Positions 42,623 to 54,327 of a stretch of DNA of 64,000 nucleotides are shown here, piece by piece. Origin of the DNA: Sinorhizobium sp. 8-89. Its GTDB lineage: Bacteria; Pseudomonadota; Alphaproteobacteria; Rhizobiales; Rhizobiaceae. Positions within the stretch are counted from its first letter, which is position 1; each line of letters opens with the position of its first letter. The position numbers were made by a program, and so were the translations under genes. The stretch is taken from NCBI RefSeq assembly GCF_030124325.1, contig NZ_JASKLR010000005.1:186001-250000 (forward strand), written 5' to 3'. The notes beneath the pieces were generated by a model. That model saw nothing but the letters and a program-made list of their open reading frames with translations. It made no database searches and was not told the DNA's origin.

Positions 42623-43693
42623 TTGGCCGCTCGCTCCAAATCCGTCAGGTCCGGCAACGGCCCGGCAAACAGCCGCGGCAAGCCGACGCTGCGCACCATT
42701 GCGGACATCACCGGTCTTGCCGTCACCACCGTGTCGCGGGCACTGGCCAACGCCCCGCAGATATCGCTCGAGACGCGCAACCGTGTTCGCCAGGTGGCGC
42801 TCGATATCGGTTACTCGCCCGACCGCGCCGCCCAGCGCCTGAAAACCGGTCGCACCAACGTCATCGCGGTCCTGCTCGAGCCGCACGAGGAAATCCTGGG
42901 TTACGGAACATCCGTGATGGCCGGCATCGCCAAGGCGCTGCAAGGCACGTCGTACCACCTGATCGTCATGCCGAATTTCCTGAACGCCGCGAATATCGAT
43001 GCGATCAACTACATCATCCGCAACAGCATGGCGGACGGCTTGATCTTCTCGCGCACCGAACCACTCGATCCGCGGGTCATGCTGCTCTCCGAAAACGGCT
43101 TCCCTTTCGTCACGCATGGCCGCACGGAACTCGCGACGGCGCATGCCTTCGTCGACTACGACAATTTCACTTTCGCCTACGAGGCGACGCGCCGGCTGAT
43201 CGCAAAAGGACGGCGCAAGCTGGCGCTCATCAGCGGCCCCGCGGGCTACACCTTCGCCGGCCACATCCAGCACGGCTTCATGACCGCGGTGCGCGAGGCC
43301 GGCTGCGCCTATGAAATTCTTTCCGACATCGATCTGGACAGCCCGGCGGGCGCCATCCGCGACCGCATTCGGCGACGTTACGCGGAAAAGGACCCTCCGG
43401 ACGGTTTCGCCTGCGGCGGCGAGGTCTGCGCGCTCGCAACGATCACCGGCATGACCGACTGCGGCCTGACGCTTGGGCTCGAATACGACATCGTCGCCAA
43501 GCAGACGTCGCAGCTGCTGGGCGCGATCCAGCCGCAGGTCGACACGATCTACGAGGATCTGACCGCAACCGGCGAGCATATGGGCCGCATCCTCCTGCGC
43601 CGTATCGCCGGCAGCACGGACGTCAATGAACTGCAATTGCTGCTGAGTCCCGAGCTTCCCTTCGAGACGCAAGCCGCGGGCGCGGCGGGCTGA
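42623..43693 (+). CDS. LacI-family transcriptional regulator (LacI-1)
   Basis: The product has about 356 residues. The N-terminal LacI HTH reads LRTIADITGLAVTTVSRALA with the hinge-linked RNRVRQVALDIGYSPDRAAQ (about 23-65). The C-terminal periplasmic-binding-like domain is of ordinary length (NVIAVLLEPHEEILGYGTS onward). The frame is open from 42563, but a TTG at 42623 with AGGAAAG about six bases upstream is the better start. The gene is divergent from the sugar ABC operon, and AAAACGTTTT-type palindromes lie in the shared region, so it most likely represses that operon and itself. Confidence 0.88.
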   Translation: MAARSKSVRSGNGPANSRGKPTLRTIADITGLAVTTVSRALANAPQISLETRNRVRQVALDIGYSPDRAAQRLKTGRTNVIAVLLEPHEEILGYGTSVMAGIAKALQGTSYHLIVMPNFLNAANIDAINYIIRNSMADGLIFSRTEPLDPRVMLLSENGFPFVTHGRTELATAHAFVDYDNFTFAYEATRRLIAKGRRKLALISGPAGYTFAGHIQHGFMTAVREAGCAYEILSDIDLDSPAGAIRDRIRRRYAEKDPPDGFACGGEVCALATITGMTDCGLTLGLEYDIVAKQTSQLLGAIQPQVDTIYEDLTATGEHMGRILLRRIAGSTDVNELQLLLSPELPFETQAAGAAG

Positions 43694-43797
43694 AGACGGC
43701 AAGAAGGGCCGGCGCGCACGGGCGTTCGGATATCGCCTCTCGATCTTTTCCGCGCGTGCCGTCAGCCTCTCCATCTTCAGCTCCTCCGGATCCGATC

Positions 43798-45306
43798 TCA
43801 GCGCGGCATCCACCAGCTGGTGCGCTGGCCGATATGCATGTTGAGCGTCTTGGTCTCCGTGTAGTCCTCGACCGCATGACGTCCGAGCTCGCGGCCAAGG
43901 CCGGATTGCCGGTAGCCGCCGAAGGGCAGCTCCGATGCACCGTCCATGAAAGTGTTCATCCAGATCGTGCCGGCGCGCACGCGGCGGCCGATGGTGAGAC
44001 AGGTATCGAAATCGCGGCTCCAGACGCCGGCCGAAAGCCCATAGTCGATGGAGTTGGCGATGCGGATCGCCTCCTCCGTCGTCTCGAAGGTGAGGACGGA
44101 GAGGACCGGACCGAACACCTCTTCCCGGGCGACCGCCATTTCCGGCCGGACGGCCGAGAGGATCGTCGGCGCCATGAACTGCCCCATGCCGAGATCGAGC
44201 GCCGCGCCGCCGTGGGCAACGGTCGCGCCATCGCCCGACGCGGCGGAAACATAGCCGGCGATCTTTTCGAGATGCTGGGGCGTGATGATTGCACCAACCT
44301 GCGTTTCGGGATCAAGCGGATCGCCGACCTTCACTTTTGCCGAGAGTGCCGCGACGCGCGCGGTGACCTCGTCGGCGATGTCGCGGTGGAGGATCAGCCG
44401 CGAGCCGGCATTGCAGCATTCGCCAGCATTGAAATAGGCACCGAAGACGGCGGCATCGATGAACTCATCGAGACTGGCATCGGGAAAGACGATCTGCGGG
44501 TTCTTGCCGCCGAGTTCGAGCGAGACCTTTTTCAAGGTCTGCGCGGCATTCGCCATGGTGAGCCGGCCGACGCCGGTCGAACCGGTGAAGGAAACCATGT
44601 CGACGTCCGGATGGCTCGTCAGCGGCGCACCAGCCTCCGACCCCGTGCCGACGATGATGTTGACGACACCGGCCGGCACGCCCGCCGCCTCGAGAATTTC
44701 ACCGAGAACGAGCGTAGACGCGGAGGTGAGCTCCGACGGTTTCACCACCGTCGTGCAGCCCGCGGCGAGCGCGAACGGCAGCTTCTGGCTAACGATCAGG
44801 AACGGAAAATTCCACGGCGTGATGATCGACACGACGCCGATCGCCTCGCGCAGCACGACGCCGAGCGTGCCGTCCCCAAGCGTATTGTAGCTTTCCCCGG
44901 AGAGATCACGCGCAAGTGCTGCGGCATAGCGCCAGATATCGGCGGCACCCGCCATTTCGCCCTTGGCCTGGCTGATCGGCTTGCCCGATTCGATCGCATC
45001 GAGAAAGGCGAGTTCATCGGCGCGCGCGGCGATCATGTCGGCGGCGCGCAGCAGGATCAGCGACCGCTCCGACGCGGTCATGCGCGGCCAGGGACCATCG
45101 TCGAACGCACGCCTTGCCGCCGCGATCGCGCGTTCGGCATCGACCTTCGTCGCCGCCTGATAGCGGCTGACGGTCACGCCATGGCCAGGCGCCACCCGCT
45201 CGATCGTGCGGCCTTCGGCGCCATCGACCCACTTGCCGTCGATCAGCATTCGGAATTCGCGGATCTTGTAATCGCCGAGTGCCTTGGGTCTCACCGGAAC
45301 CGTCAT
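43798..45306 (-). CDS. NAD(P)-dependent aldehyde dehydrogenase (betaine-aldehyde-dehydrogenase-like)
   Basis: The product has 502 residues with TPWNFPFLIVSQKLPFALA, FTGSTGVGRLTM (cofactor loop), the general base in SLELGGKNPQIVF, and the catalytic cysteine in NAGECCNAGSR (Cys297/298). The ATG at 45306 overlaps the enoyl-CoA hydratase stop as TGATG, and GGGAGA lies in front; an ATG at 45312 is in frame. It is the last gene of the LacI-2 operon. The aldehyde is unknown; context points to a sugar-derived aldehyde. Confidence 0.88.
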   Translation of the reverse strand: MTVPVRPKALGDYKIREFRMLIDGKWVDGAEGRTIERVAPGHGVTVSRYQAATKVDAERAIAAARRAFDDGPWPRMTASERSLILLRAADMIAARADELAFLDAIESGKPISQAKGEMAGAADIWRYAAALARDLSGESYNTLGDGTLGVVLREAIGVVSIITPWNFPFLIVSQKLPFALAAGCTTVVKPSELTSASTLVLGEILEAAGVPAGVVNIIVGTGSEAGAPLTSHPDVDMVSFTGSTGVGRLTMANAAQTLKKVSLELGGKNPQIVFPDASLDEFIDAAVFGAYFNAGECCNAGSRLILHRDIADEVTARVAALSAKVKVGDPLDPETQVGAIITPQHLEKIAGYVSAASGDGATVAHGGAALDLGMGQFMAPTILSAVRPEMAVAREEVFGPVLSVLTFETTEEAIRIANSIDYGLSAGVWSRDFDTCLTIGRRVRAGTIWMNTFMDGASELPFGGYRQSGLGRELGRHAVEDYTETKTLNMHIGQRTSWWMPR

Positions 45307-46085
45307 CACCATTCTCCCTTGAAGCGCGCTTCGCGCTTTTCACTGAAGGCTGCGACGCCCTCCTTGAGATCGCCGGTCTTGGCAACAAGGATCGAGCCCA
45401 GCGCCTCGACCGCCGCGCCGTTGTCCTCGCCGTTCGCCGAGGCGATCATCAGTTTCGATATTTCCAGTGCCGCCGGCCCGCGGCTTGCGATGCGGGCGGC
45501 ATAGTCCCGCGCTGCCTGCATTACCGTGCCGGTCTCGACCACGGCATCGACCAGCCCCTCGGCCCTCGCCTCCTCTGCGGAGAACATCTCGCCACCGAGC
45601 ACCATGCGCCGCACGATCTGCGCACCGAAGCGGGAGACCAGGCGCTGCGTGCCGGACCAGCCAGGCACCATGCCGAGGCTTGTTTCCGGCAGGCCGATCT
45701 TCACCTGTCTTTCGGCGATGCGGATGTCGGCCGTCGCGGCCAGTTCCAAGCCGCCGCCAAGCGCATGACCGTTGAGCGCCGCGATCACCGGCATGCGCAA
45801 GGTGGCGAGTCGCTCGAAAACGCGGTGGCCGAAGCGCACCCAGTCATGGCCGAATTCGGCCGCATCCATGCCGCCCCAAGCCTTGATATCGCCGCCGGCG
45901 GAGAAGGCCTTGCCCTCGCCGGTAAGGATCGCGACGCGCACATTGCGGTCCGCCTCGACCGCGTCGCAGGCGGCAGCGAGCGCCTTCAACATATCGATGT
46001 CGAAGGCGTTGAGCTTTTCAGGCCTCGACGCGGTCATGATGGCGACCGCGCCTTCGACCTCGATCCGGATGCGTTCGTCAGCCAT
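45306..46085 (-). CDS. Enoyl-CoA hydratase/isomerase family protein
   Basis: The product is a 259-residue crotonase-fold protein with SRPEKLNAFD near 20, the oxyanion-hole segment FSAGGDIKAWGG near 62, ALNGHALGGGLELAATADIR near 100-120, and GLPETSLGMVPGWSGTQRL with the candidate catalytic Glu. Crotonases hydrate, isomerise or cleave acyl-CoA esters. It overlaps the CoA-transferase gene by eight bases and the aldehyde dehydrogenase gene by one base, so all three are tightly coupled. Confidence 0.9.
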   Translation of the reverse strand: MADERIRIEVEGAVAIMTASRPEKLNAFDIDMLKALAAACDAVEADRNVRVAILTGEGKAFSAGGDIKAWGGMDAAEFGHDWVRFGHRVFERLATLRMPVIAALNGHALGGGLELAATADIRIAERQVKIGLPETSLGMVPGWSGTQRLVSRFGAQIVRRMVLGGEMFSAEEARAEGLVDAVVETGTVMQAARDYAARIASRGPAALEISKLMIASANGEDNGAAVEALGSILVAKTGDLKEGVAAFSEKREARFKGEW

Positions 46086-47691
46086 GGGCGCCTCCCGCGA
46101 TGCTCCGCGCGGCCTTGGCCGGCAAAGTCAGACCGAGGGGCGCCTCGTTGAACAGGGCGCCATCCATCACTTTCAAGCTGTCGGAGACGATCAGCGGAAA
46201 TTCCGATTGGTCGAGAATGTGTACCTGCAGATCCGCACCCGGCGCGATTTCCGTCAGAACGATGCCCTCGGGCGTCAGCTTCATCACGCAACGCTCGGTG
46301 ACATAGGTGACGTCCTGCCCCTGCTCGACCGCCCGGCGACCGGAGAAAGTGACGTGCTCGACCTGATCGACAAGCTTTTTCAGCTTGCCTTCCCTCTCGA
46401 TCACGAGCCGGCCGTCGGCGACCGAGAGTTTCGCGCCGGCATTGAACATGCCGGAGAAGACGATCTTCTTCGCCCGCGCGGTGATGTCGACGAAGCCGCC
46501 GGCGCCGGCCGTCACATGCGGCCGGAAACTGAGCTTCGAGACGTTAACCGAGCCGGTACGATCGATTTCCAGGAAGGAAAGCAGCGACGCATCAAAGCCC
46601 GCGCCCTGGAAATAGGTGAACTGGTAGGGCGACGGCATGAAGGCGTCCGCATTCGATGCGCAACCGAAGGCGAAATCGAGGAGCGGCACGCCGCCGACGG
46701 CCCCCTGCTCGATCACCCAGGTGACCGCCCCATGCAGGCCTTCTTCCAGCAGGATGCGCGGCACATTCGCGGAAATTCCGAAACCGAGATTGACCGCACT
46801 GCCCGCTTCGAGCTCTTGCGCGACGCGGCGGGCGATCACCTTCTGAATGTTGAATTCGGGAACGCGGAAACTATCGAGCGGGCGGAAGATCTCGCCGGAA
46901 ATGGCGGGATCGTAAAGCGTCTGCGTCGTCTGCTTCTGGTCCGGATCGACGACCACATAGTCGATCAGCACGCCCGGCACGCGGACGTCATGGGGTTTCA
47001 GCGAGCCTTCCTTGGTGATGCGCTTGACCTGGGCAATGACGATGCCGCCGTTGTTGCGTGCGGCAAGCGCCTGGTCCAGCCCGCCGAGATAGGCGCCCTC
47101 ATGCTCGTAGGTCAGGTTGCCGCGCTCGTCCGCCGTCGTCGCCCGGATGATCGCCACCTGAGGCGCGATCGCCTTGAAATAAAGCCAGTCCTCGCCCTCG
47201 AAGGCGATCTTCTTCACCACCGGCTCCGCCGCGGCGGACGCGTTCATGGCACAGCCTTCGCGTGACGGATCGACGAACGTATCGAGCCCGATCTTGGTCA
47301 TGACGCCCGGGCGTTTCGCCGCCGCCTCGCGGTGCATGTCGAAGAGAATGCCGGAAGGAATGTTGTAGGCGGCCACTTCGTCGGCACCGATCATCTGCCA
47401 GATCAGCGGCGGTTCGGCGCTGGACGGACCGGAGGGATAGGATCCGCCGATGATCTTCTTCAGGAGGCCTCTCTTGGCGATGTAATCGACACCCTTGATC
47501 CCACTCATGTCACCGGCCGCGATCGGATGCAGGGTCGTAAGGTCGCGCGGATGGCCGGTCGCGTCGAAGCGCTCGCCGATAGCCTTCAGCATCAGGTCCG
47601 GGCAGCCGAGGCCGCTCGAGGAGGAGACTGAAACGACCGCGCCGTCTGGTATCAGGGCCGCCGCTTCCGCCGGTGAAATGTGCTTGCTCAT
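46078..47691 (-). CDS. Family I CoA transferase (acetate/propionate CoA-transferase-like)
   Basis: The product is a 537-residue fused alpha-beta CoA transferase. The N-terminal half has GAVVSVSSSSGLGCPDLML and the C-terminal half has VNLGFGISANVPRIL and VIEQGAVGGVPLL. The Glu at about 328 corresponds to the residue that forms the glutamyl-CoA thioester. These enzymes activate short carboxylic acids by exchange with acetyl- or succinyl-CoA. The start at 47691 lies five bases after the afr stop. Together with the hydratase and aldehyde dehydrogenase it suggests that a carbon skeleton is processed as a CoA ester. Confidence 0.88.
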   Translation of the reverse strand: MSKHISPAEAAALIPDGAVVSVSSSSGLGCPDLMLKAIGERFDATGHPRDLTTLHPIAAGDMSGIKGVDYIAKRGLLKKIIGGSYPSGPSSAEPPLIWQMIGADEVAAYNIPSGILFDMHREAAAKRPGVMTKIGLDTFVDPSREGCAMNASAAAEPVVKKIAFEGEDWLYFKAIAPQVAIIRATTADERGNLTYEHEGAYLGGLDQALAARNNGGIVIAQVKRITKEGSLKPHDVRVPGVLIDYVVVDPDQKQTTQTLYDPAISGEIFRPLDSFRVPEFNIQKVIARRVAQELEAGSAVNLGFGISANVPRILLEEGLHGAVTWVIEQGAVGGVPLLDFAFGCASNADAFMPSPYQFTYFQGAGFDASLLSFLEIDRTGSVNVSKLSFRPHVTAGAGGFVDITARAKKIVFSGMFNAGAKLSVADGRLVIEREGKLKKLVDQVEHVTFSGRRAVEQGQDVTYVTERCVMKLTPEGIVLTEIAPGADLQVHILDQSEFPLIVSDSLKVMDGALFNEAPLGLTLPAKAARSIAGGAHG

Positions 47692-47696
47692 GGAGT

Positions 47697-49738
<2,042 letters not shown>

Positions 49739-49772
49739 GATGACCTCCCAATTCACGTCTTACCTTCTTAGT

Positions 49773-49790
49773 AATTGGAACGTTCCAATT
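49773..49790. promoter_or_regulatory. LacI-2 operator (perfect 18-bp palindrome)
   Basis: AATTGGAACGTTCCAATT is a perfect inverted repeat with central CG, typical of LacI/GalR operators, located directly upstream of the lacI-2 start. Related sites are at 50001-50020 and 35610-35627. Confidence 0.8.
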
Positions 49791-50000
49791 CCGTCAAGTA
49801 CTTTCTATTCACTTTTTTCATGCGCGTCGGCATGGAGTAACGGAAATCCGGATCGTACGAGTTCCTGCAAAATTGATAAGCCGTGCAGAGAATTAGCTGA
49901 GAAACCATGCGGGTTGGCGCTTACACGACGACTGGACGGATGATCGACTCTGGGCCGCTAATTGATCAAACGCCGAGCAGCTCGCCGATTTTGATCTTGA

Positions 50001-50020
50001 AATTTGGAACGATCTAAATT
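50001..50020. promoter_or_regulatory. LacI-2 operator candidate before the DUF993 gene
   Basis: AATTTGGAACGATCTAAATT is an imperfect 20-bp palindrome (8 of 10 pairs) with the same central CG as the site at 49773. It lies 32 bases before the plus-strand ATG at 50052. The two sites in this divergent region are about 229 bp apart centre to centre. Confidence 0.7.
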
Positions 50021-50051
50021 ATCCAGTGACCGCAACATAAGTGGAGGATCC

Positions 50052-51230
50052 ATGCCGATGACCAGCCTGACGCTACCGCGCCAAGACGGCTCGCTCGAAC
50101 ATTACCGGCTGCAGGGGACGCCCATCGCCCGGCCCGCCCAGGTTCCGACCTTCAACCGCATCGCCTACGCGGCCGCCCATGTCGTCTCCGATCCGCTGCG
50201 CGATAGTGATCCGTGGGGAAGGCCGGCGATCGACTGGGACGCGACAATGGCCTTTCGCCATCACCTCTGGAGCCTCGGCTTCAAGATCGCCGAGGCGATG
50301 GACACCGCCCAACGCGGCATGGGGCTTGCCTGGCCGGACGCGCAGGAACTGATCCGCCGTTCGCTTGCCGAGGCGAAGAGCGTTCCGGAAGCCGATCTCG
50401 CCTGCGGCGCCGGCACCGACCATCTTTCTCCCGACGCGGCGCGTTCGATCGAGGATGTCATCGCCGCCTACGAGGAGCAGATCGGCTTCGTCGAGGCCGA
50501 GGGCGGCCGGGCGATCATGATGGCGAGCCGTGCTCTGGCCCGTATTGCACGATCGGCCGACGACTACCGCCGTGTCTACGGCCATATCCTGCGCCAGGCC
50601 AAGGACAAGGTGGTGCTGCACTGGCTCGGCGACATGTTCGACCCGCAGCTAGGGGGTTACTGGGGCTCGGAGAATTTCGAGGAAGCGCTGGAATCGGTGC
50701 TGTCGATCATCTCCGAGAACAGTACCAAGGTCGAAGGCATCAAGATTTCTCTCCTCGACAACGCCAAGGAAGTGGCGCTGCGCAATGGCCTTCCGGAGGG
50801 CGTGCTCTGCTTCACCGGCGACGATTTCAACTACGCGAAACTGATCGAGGGGGAGGGCCAGAAATACAGCCATGCGCTGCTCGGTATTTTCGACGCCGTG
50901 GCGCCTTCCGCTTCGAAGGCGCTTGCCGCCTTGGCAGAAGGCGATGTCACCACCTTCCGCGGCGTGATCGAGCCGACCGTACCCTTGTCGCGCAAGATCT
51001 TTGAGGCGCCGACGCAATACTACAAGGCCGGCGTCGTCTTCCTCGCCTGGCTGAACGGCCACCAGCGTCACTTCACCCTGCCGGCCGGCCTGCAATCCGC
51101 CCGCGGGCTCCTGCACTATGCCGACATCTTTCGCCTGGCCGACCGGGCCAATGTGCTCGACAAACCAGAGCTCGCGGCGGCGCGGATGCGCAATTTTCTC
51201 GCCGTCCTCGGTGTCGAACAGGCGGACTAA
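50052..51230 (+). CDS. DUF993 / dihydrodipicolinate-synthase-like aldolase-family protein
   Basis: The product is a 392-residue protein of the DUF993 family. Its C-terminal half fits the class I aldolase TIM barrel: VEGIKISLLDNAKE places Lys231 where DHDPS/N-acetylneuraminate lyases have the Schiff-base lysine (GIKDSSGD-type). Tyr candidates and CFTGDDFNYAKLI follow. No reaction is established for the family to my knowledge. GTGGAGGATCC precedes the ATG. A LacI-2-type palindrome lies 32 bases upstream, tying it to the afr operon. I infer aldol cleavage of a keto-acid intermediate. Confidence 0.85.
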   Translation: MPMTSLTLPRQDGSLEHYRLQGTPIARPAQVPTFNRIAYAAAHVVSDPLRDSDPWGRPAIDWDATMAFRHHLWSLGFKIAEAMDTAQRGMGLAWPDAQELIRRSLAEAKSVPEADLACGAGTDHLSPDAARSIEDVIAAYEEQIGFVEAEGGRAIMMASRALARIARSADDYRRVYGHILRQAKDKVVLHWLGDMFDPQLGGYWGSENFEEALESVLSIISENSTKVEGIKISLLDNAKEVALRNGLPEGVLCFTGDDFNYAKLIEGEGQKYSHALLGIFDAVAPSASKALAALAEGDVTTFRGVIEPTVPLSRKIFEAPTQYYKAGVVFLAWLNGHQRHFTLPAGLQSARGLLHYADIFRLADRANVLDKPELAAARMRNFLAVLGVEQAD

Positions 51231-51343
51231 GAGCGAGATGAGGAAAAGTGTGAGCGGTTTTCCGCGCGCATCCCGCTCTAACTTATTAGAATCAATCACG
51301 TTTATGATTTCAGGTCGATTCGACCTAAAATCATCGTGATCTA
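51231..51343. repeat. Full-length interspersed palindromic repeat between convergent genes
   Basis: The element begins directly after the DUF993 stop with GAGCGAGATGAGGAAAAGTG, pairs GAGCGAGATG with CATCCCGCTC, and contains GCGGTTTTCCGC. It then runs into the large dyad ATGATTTCAGGTCGATTCG/ACCTAAAATCAT (51304-51334) and ends CGTGATCTA. The last three bases are the stop codon of the M3 peptidase gene on the other strand. Shorter copies of the first half are at 27177-27223 and 56339-56381. It may act as a bidirectional transcription end. Confidence 0.75.
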
Positions 51344-53428
51344 AGAAGCGGGCGAGGGCGGCGCTAGGGCCGCCAGCCCCTTCTTCTTCAGCATCGCATC
51401 CGGGCTCGGCAGCTTGCCGCGGAAAGCCTTGTAGGCGTCCTCCGGATCGACGGCACCGCCGACCGAATAGATGTTGTCCTTGAGCTTCTGCGCGGTCTGC
51501 GGATCGAACGGATTGCCTGTTTCCTCGAAGGCGGCGAAGGCGTCGGCGTCGAGCACCTCCGACCACATGTAGGAATAGTAGCCTGCGGAATAGCCATCGC
51601 CGGAAAAGACGTGCAGGAAATGCGGACTGCGGTGGCGCATGACGATCGATTTCGGCATGCTGATCCTTTCGAGCGTCGCCGCTTCCAGTGCCATGGGTTC
51701 GGCGATGGTCTCCGCCGTGTGATAGGCCATGTCGACCAGCGCCGAGGAGGTGAATTCGACCGTGGCGAAACCGGAATTAAAGGTCCTCGCCGCCAGCACC
51801 TTTTCGAGCAGGGCCTGAGGCATCGGTTCGCCCGTCTGGTAATGCACCGCATAGGTCTTCAGGATATCCGGAACGGTCAGCCAATGCTCATAGAGCTGCG
51901 ACGGCAGCTCGACAAAATCGCGCGAAACGCCGGTGCCGGCTACGGAAGGATAGGTGACGTTGGAGAGCATGCCGTGGAGCGCATGGCCGAACTCGTGGAA
52001 CAGTGTTCGGGCATCGTCGATCGAAAGCAGGGCCGGCTTGCCGTCGGCCGGTTTCGCGAAGTTGCAGACATTGTAGACGATCGGGATTTCACCTTCCTCG
52101 CCATTCTTCAGCTTCAGCTTATGCTGGGCCTGGAATGAACTCATCCATGCGCCGGAGCGCTTGGAGGAACGGGCGAAGTAATCGCCCAGGAAGAGCGCGA
52201 CCAGCTTGCCGGAGGCGTCGCGGATCTCGAAGACGCGGACATCTGGATGATAGGCAGGAATGCCCTTCTTCTCCGTGGCCGTTACGCCGAAGAGACGCTG
52301 GGCGACATCGAAGCAGGCGTCTATGATCTTCTCGAGCTGGAGATAGGGCTTCAGCTCGCTTTCGGAGAAGTTGAATTTTTCCGCCCTGAGCTTTTCGGCA
52401 TAATGGCGCCAATCCCACGGCATGACCTCGTGATTGCGCCCTTCCGCGGCAATCAGTTTGGCGAGATCCGCCTCTTCCTCGCGGGCGCGCACGACTGCCT
52501 TCTCCCAGACCTGCATCAAGAGGCCGTTCACGGCCTCGGGCGTCTTCGCCATGGTGTCGTCGAGCTTCAGTGACGCGAAATTCTCGTATCCGAGCAGTAT
52601 TGCCTTCTCCGCCCGGAGCGCCAGCGTCTCGGCGATAATGCCGAGATTGTCGGTCTCGCCGCCGTTTTCGCCGCGGGCGGTCCAGGCCCTGAATGCCTGT
52701 TCGCGAAGCTCGCGGTTGTCGGAGAAGGTCAGGAACGGCTCGATGATCGAGCGAGACAGGGTGACCGCGTATTTGCCCTCTTCACCTCTGTCGCGGGCCG
52801 CCGCCGCCATCGCATCCTTGAGGAATTCCGGAAGGCCGGCGAGTTCCTCTTCGCTCGCCAGCAACAGCGCCCAGTTCTTCTCGTCGGCAAGCACGTTCTG
52901 GCCGAACTTGGCGCCGAGGCCGGCAAGCTTCTCATTGATGGCGGCAAGCCGCTCCTGCTCCGGCTTGTCGAGCTTGGCGCCGGACTTGACGAAGCCCTTC
53001 CAGTGGCGTTCGAGGACACGCGTCGCCTCAAGGTCGAGGCCGAACTCTTCGCGCTTCTCCCACAATGTGTCGATGCGCCTGAACAGGGCCGGATTCATGC
53101 CGATCTTCGAATAATGCCGCGACATCTTCGGCGCAATCTCGCGCTCGAGCGCCTGGATCACGTCGTTGGCATGGGCGCCGGCCTTGTTCCAGAAGAGCGC
53201 CGAGACACGCGAAAGCTCGTCTCCGGCGATTTCGAGGGCGACGACCGTGTTTTCGAAGGTCGGCGGTTCCGGATTATGGGCGATCGCATCGATCTCCGCT
53301 TCGTGGGCTGCGAGCGCCGCATCGAAGGCAGGTGCGAAATCTTCGTCCTTCACCGCATCGAAGCGCGGCAGCCCCTCGTGTCCGGTCCAGTTCACAAGAG
53401 CGGGGTTGAGCGAAGCGCTTGCAGTCAT
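51341..53428 (-). CDS. dcp: M3-family metallopeptidase, peptidyl-dipeptidase Dcp-like
   Basis: The product is a 695-residue zinc peptidase. The active-site HEFGHALHGMLSNVTYPSVA begins at residue 478 (HExxH 478-482), and the downstream SRDFVELPSQLYEHW region supplies the third ligand region typical of Dcp/oligopeptidase A. There is no signal peptide, so it is cytoplasmic and degrades oligopeptides. Length is normal for the family. The stop codon lies in the adjoining repeat element. It is transcribed convergently with the DUF993 gene and has no functional link to it that I can see. Confidence 0.92.
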   Translation of the reverse strand: MTASASLNPALVNWTGHEGLPRFDAVKDEDFAPAFDAALAAHEAEIDAIAHNPEPPTFENTVVALEIAGDELSRVSALFWNKAGAHANDVIQALEREIAPKMSRHYSKIGMNPALFRRIDTLWEKREEFGLDLEATRVLERHWKGFVKSGAKLDKPEQERLAAINEKLAGLGAKFGQNVLADEKNWALLLASEEELAGLPEFLKDAMAAAARDRGEEGKYAVTLSRSIIEPFLTFSDNRELREQAFRAWTARGENGGETDNLGIIAETLALRAEKAILLGYENFASLKLDDTMAKTPEAVNGLLMQVWEKAVVRAREEEADLAKLIAAEGRNHEVMPWDWRHYAEKLRAEKFNFSESELKPYLQLEKIIDACFDVAQRLFGVTATEKKGIPAYHPDVRVFEIRDASGKLVALFLGDYFARSSKRSGAWMSSFQAQHKLKLKNGEEGEIPIVYNVCNFAKPADGKPALLSIDDARTLFHEFGHALHGMLSNVTYPSVAGTGVSRDFVELPSQLYEHWLTVPDILKTYAVHYQTGEPMPQALLEKVLAARTFNSGFATVEFTSSALVDMAYHTAETIAEPMALEAATLERISMPKSIVMRHRSPHFLHVFSGDGYSAGYYSYMWSEVLDADAFAAFEETGNPFDPQTAQKLKDNIYSVGGAVDPEDAYKAFRGKLPSPDAMLKKKGLAALAPPSPAS

Positions 53429-53511
53429 GGGGATTCCTTTCGCATGCTGGGCCGGCGGATGCGGGCGCTAGCCGGCGGAGATGTTTGAAGTGGTTGGCAA
53501 TCTGACCAACG

Positions 53512-54153
53512 TCAAGGCTTGCGCACGCCGAAAAGGCCGGGCGCCGCATGCCAGACCGCCTGTGCGGCAAAGCCGATGAACAGAAGACCGGAGAGCCGGA
53601 CAATGGCCAGCTCGTGACGGCGATAGAATCGGCGAACGACGGAAGCGCCGATGATCGCGATCAGAATTACATCGGCGACGAGGAAACCGATCAGCGACAC
53701 TGCGAGCAGCATCGGCAGGGCGTTGAACTCGAGCGCGTTGGCTGAACCGGCGAGCAACGCCGTGAACGTCGCCAGCGCCACCGGATAGCCTTTGGGATTG
53801 GTGAGCCCGAAAATCAGGCCGCGGCGCAGCGGCCGTTCCACGGTCAGCAGAACGCGGTTCTCGCCCTTCGGCCGGGCGCGGAGCGCGGTCCAGCCGATCC
53901 AGGCAAGATAGGCGCCGCAGAAGAGGCCGAGAATATCGAAGATCGCCGTTCCGATCGACCGCGCCCCGACGATCGCGACGAGCGCCAGCGTCGACCAGAC
54001 AATGTCGCCGGCGAGATGCCCGCCCATGAAGAGCGCGCCGGCCTTGCGGCCCTGGCCGGCGCCGATGCCGAGGAGCGCCAGAAAAGCGGGGCCGGGGATC
54101 AGCGTATAGGAAAGTGCTGCGAGAAAGGCACCGACAAGAAGCGTCTCGGACAT
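53512..54153 (-). CDS. LysE/RhtB-family amino-acid exporter
   Basis: The product is a 213-residue protein with five or six membrane segments. The N-terminal [20 protein letters not shown] and [19 protein letters not shown] carry the conserved PGP and G-x-x-x-G features of the LysE superfamily. The central [14 protein letters not shown] and [20 protein letters not shown] are also typical. These proteins export amino acids or homoserine lactones; the substrate here cannot be told. The gene is divergent from leuB, 174 bases away. Confidence 0.88.
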   Translation of the reverse strand: MSETLLVGAFLAALSYTLIPGPAFLALLGIGAGQGRKAGALFMGGHLAGDIVWSTLALVAIVGARSIGTAIFDILGLFCGAYLAWIGWTALRARPKGENRVLLTVERPLRRGLIFGLTNPKGYPVALATFTALLAGSANALEFNALPMLLAVSLIGFLVADVILIAIIGASVVRRFYRRHELAIVRLSGLLFIGFAAQAVWHAAPGLFGVRKP

Positions 54154-54327
54154 CTGGAAAATCTCCGGTTGAGTGCGGCCATTCGAGCCGCAGCGCGCGA
54201 TTCCGTCAAGCGGAAACGGAGAGGGCCGGGCGAGCCGGCGCGCACAAATCTTTCGTCGACGCGATTTCCCTCGATACGAAGTTGCGCTAGAACGCGCCCG
54301 AGTTTTTTCCCGCGAGAAGGACTATCC

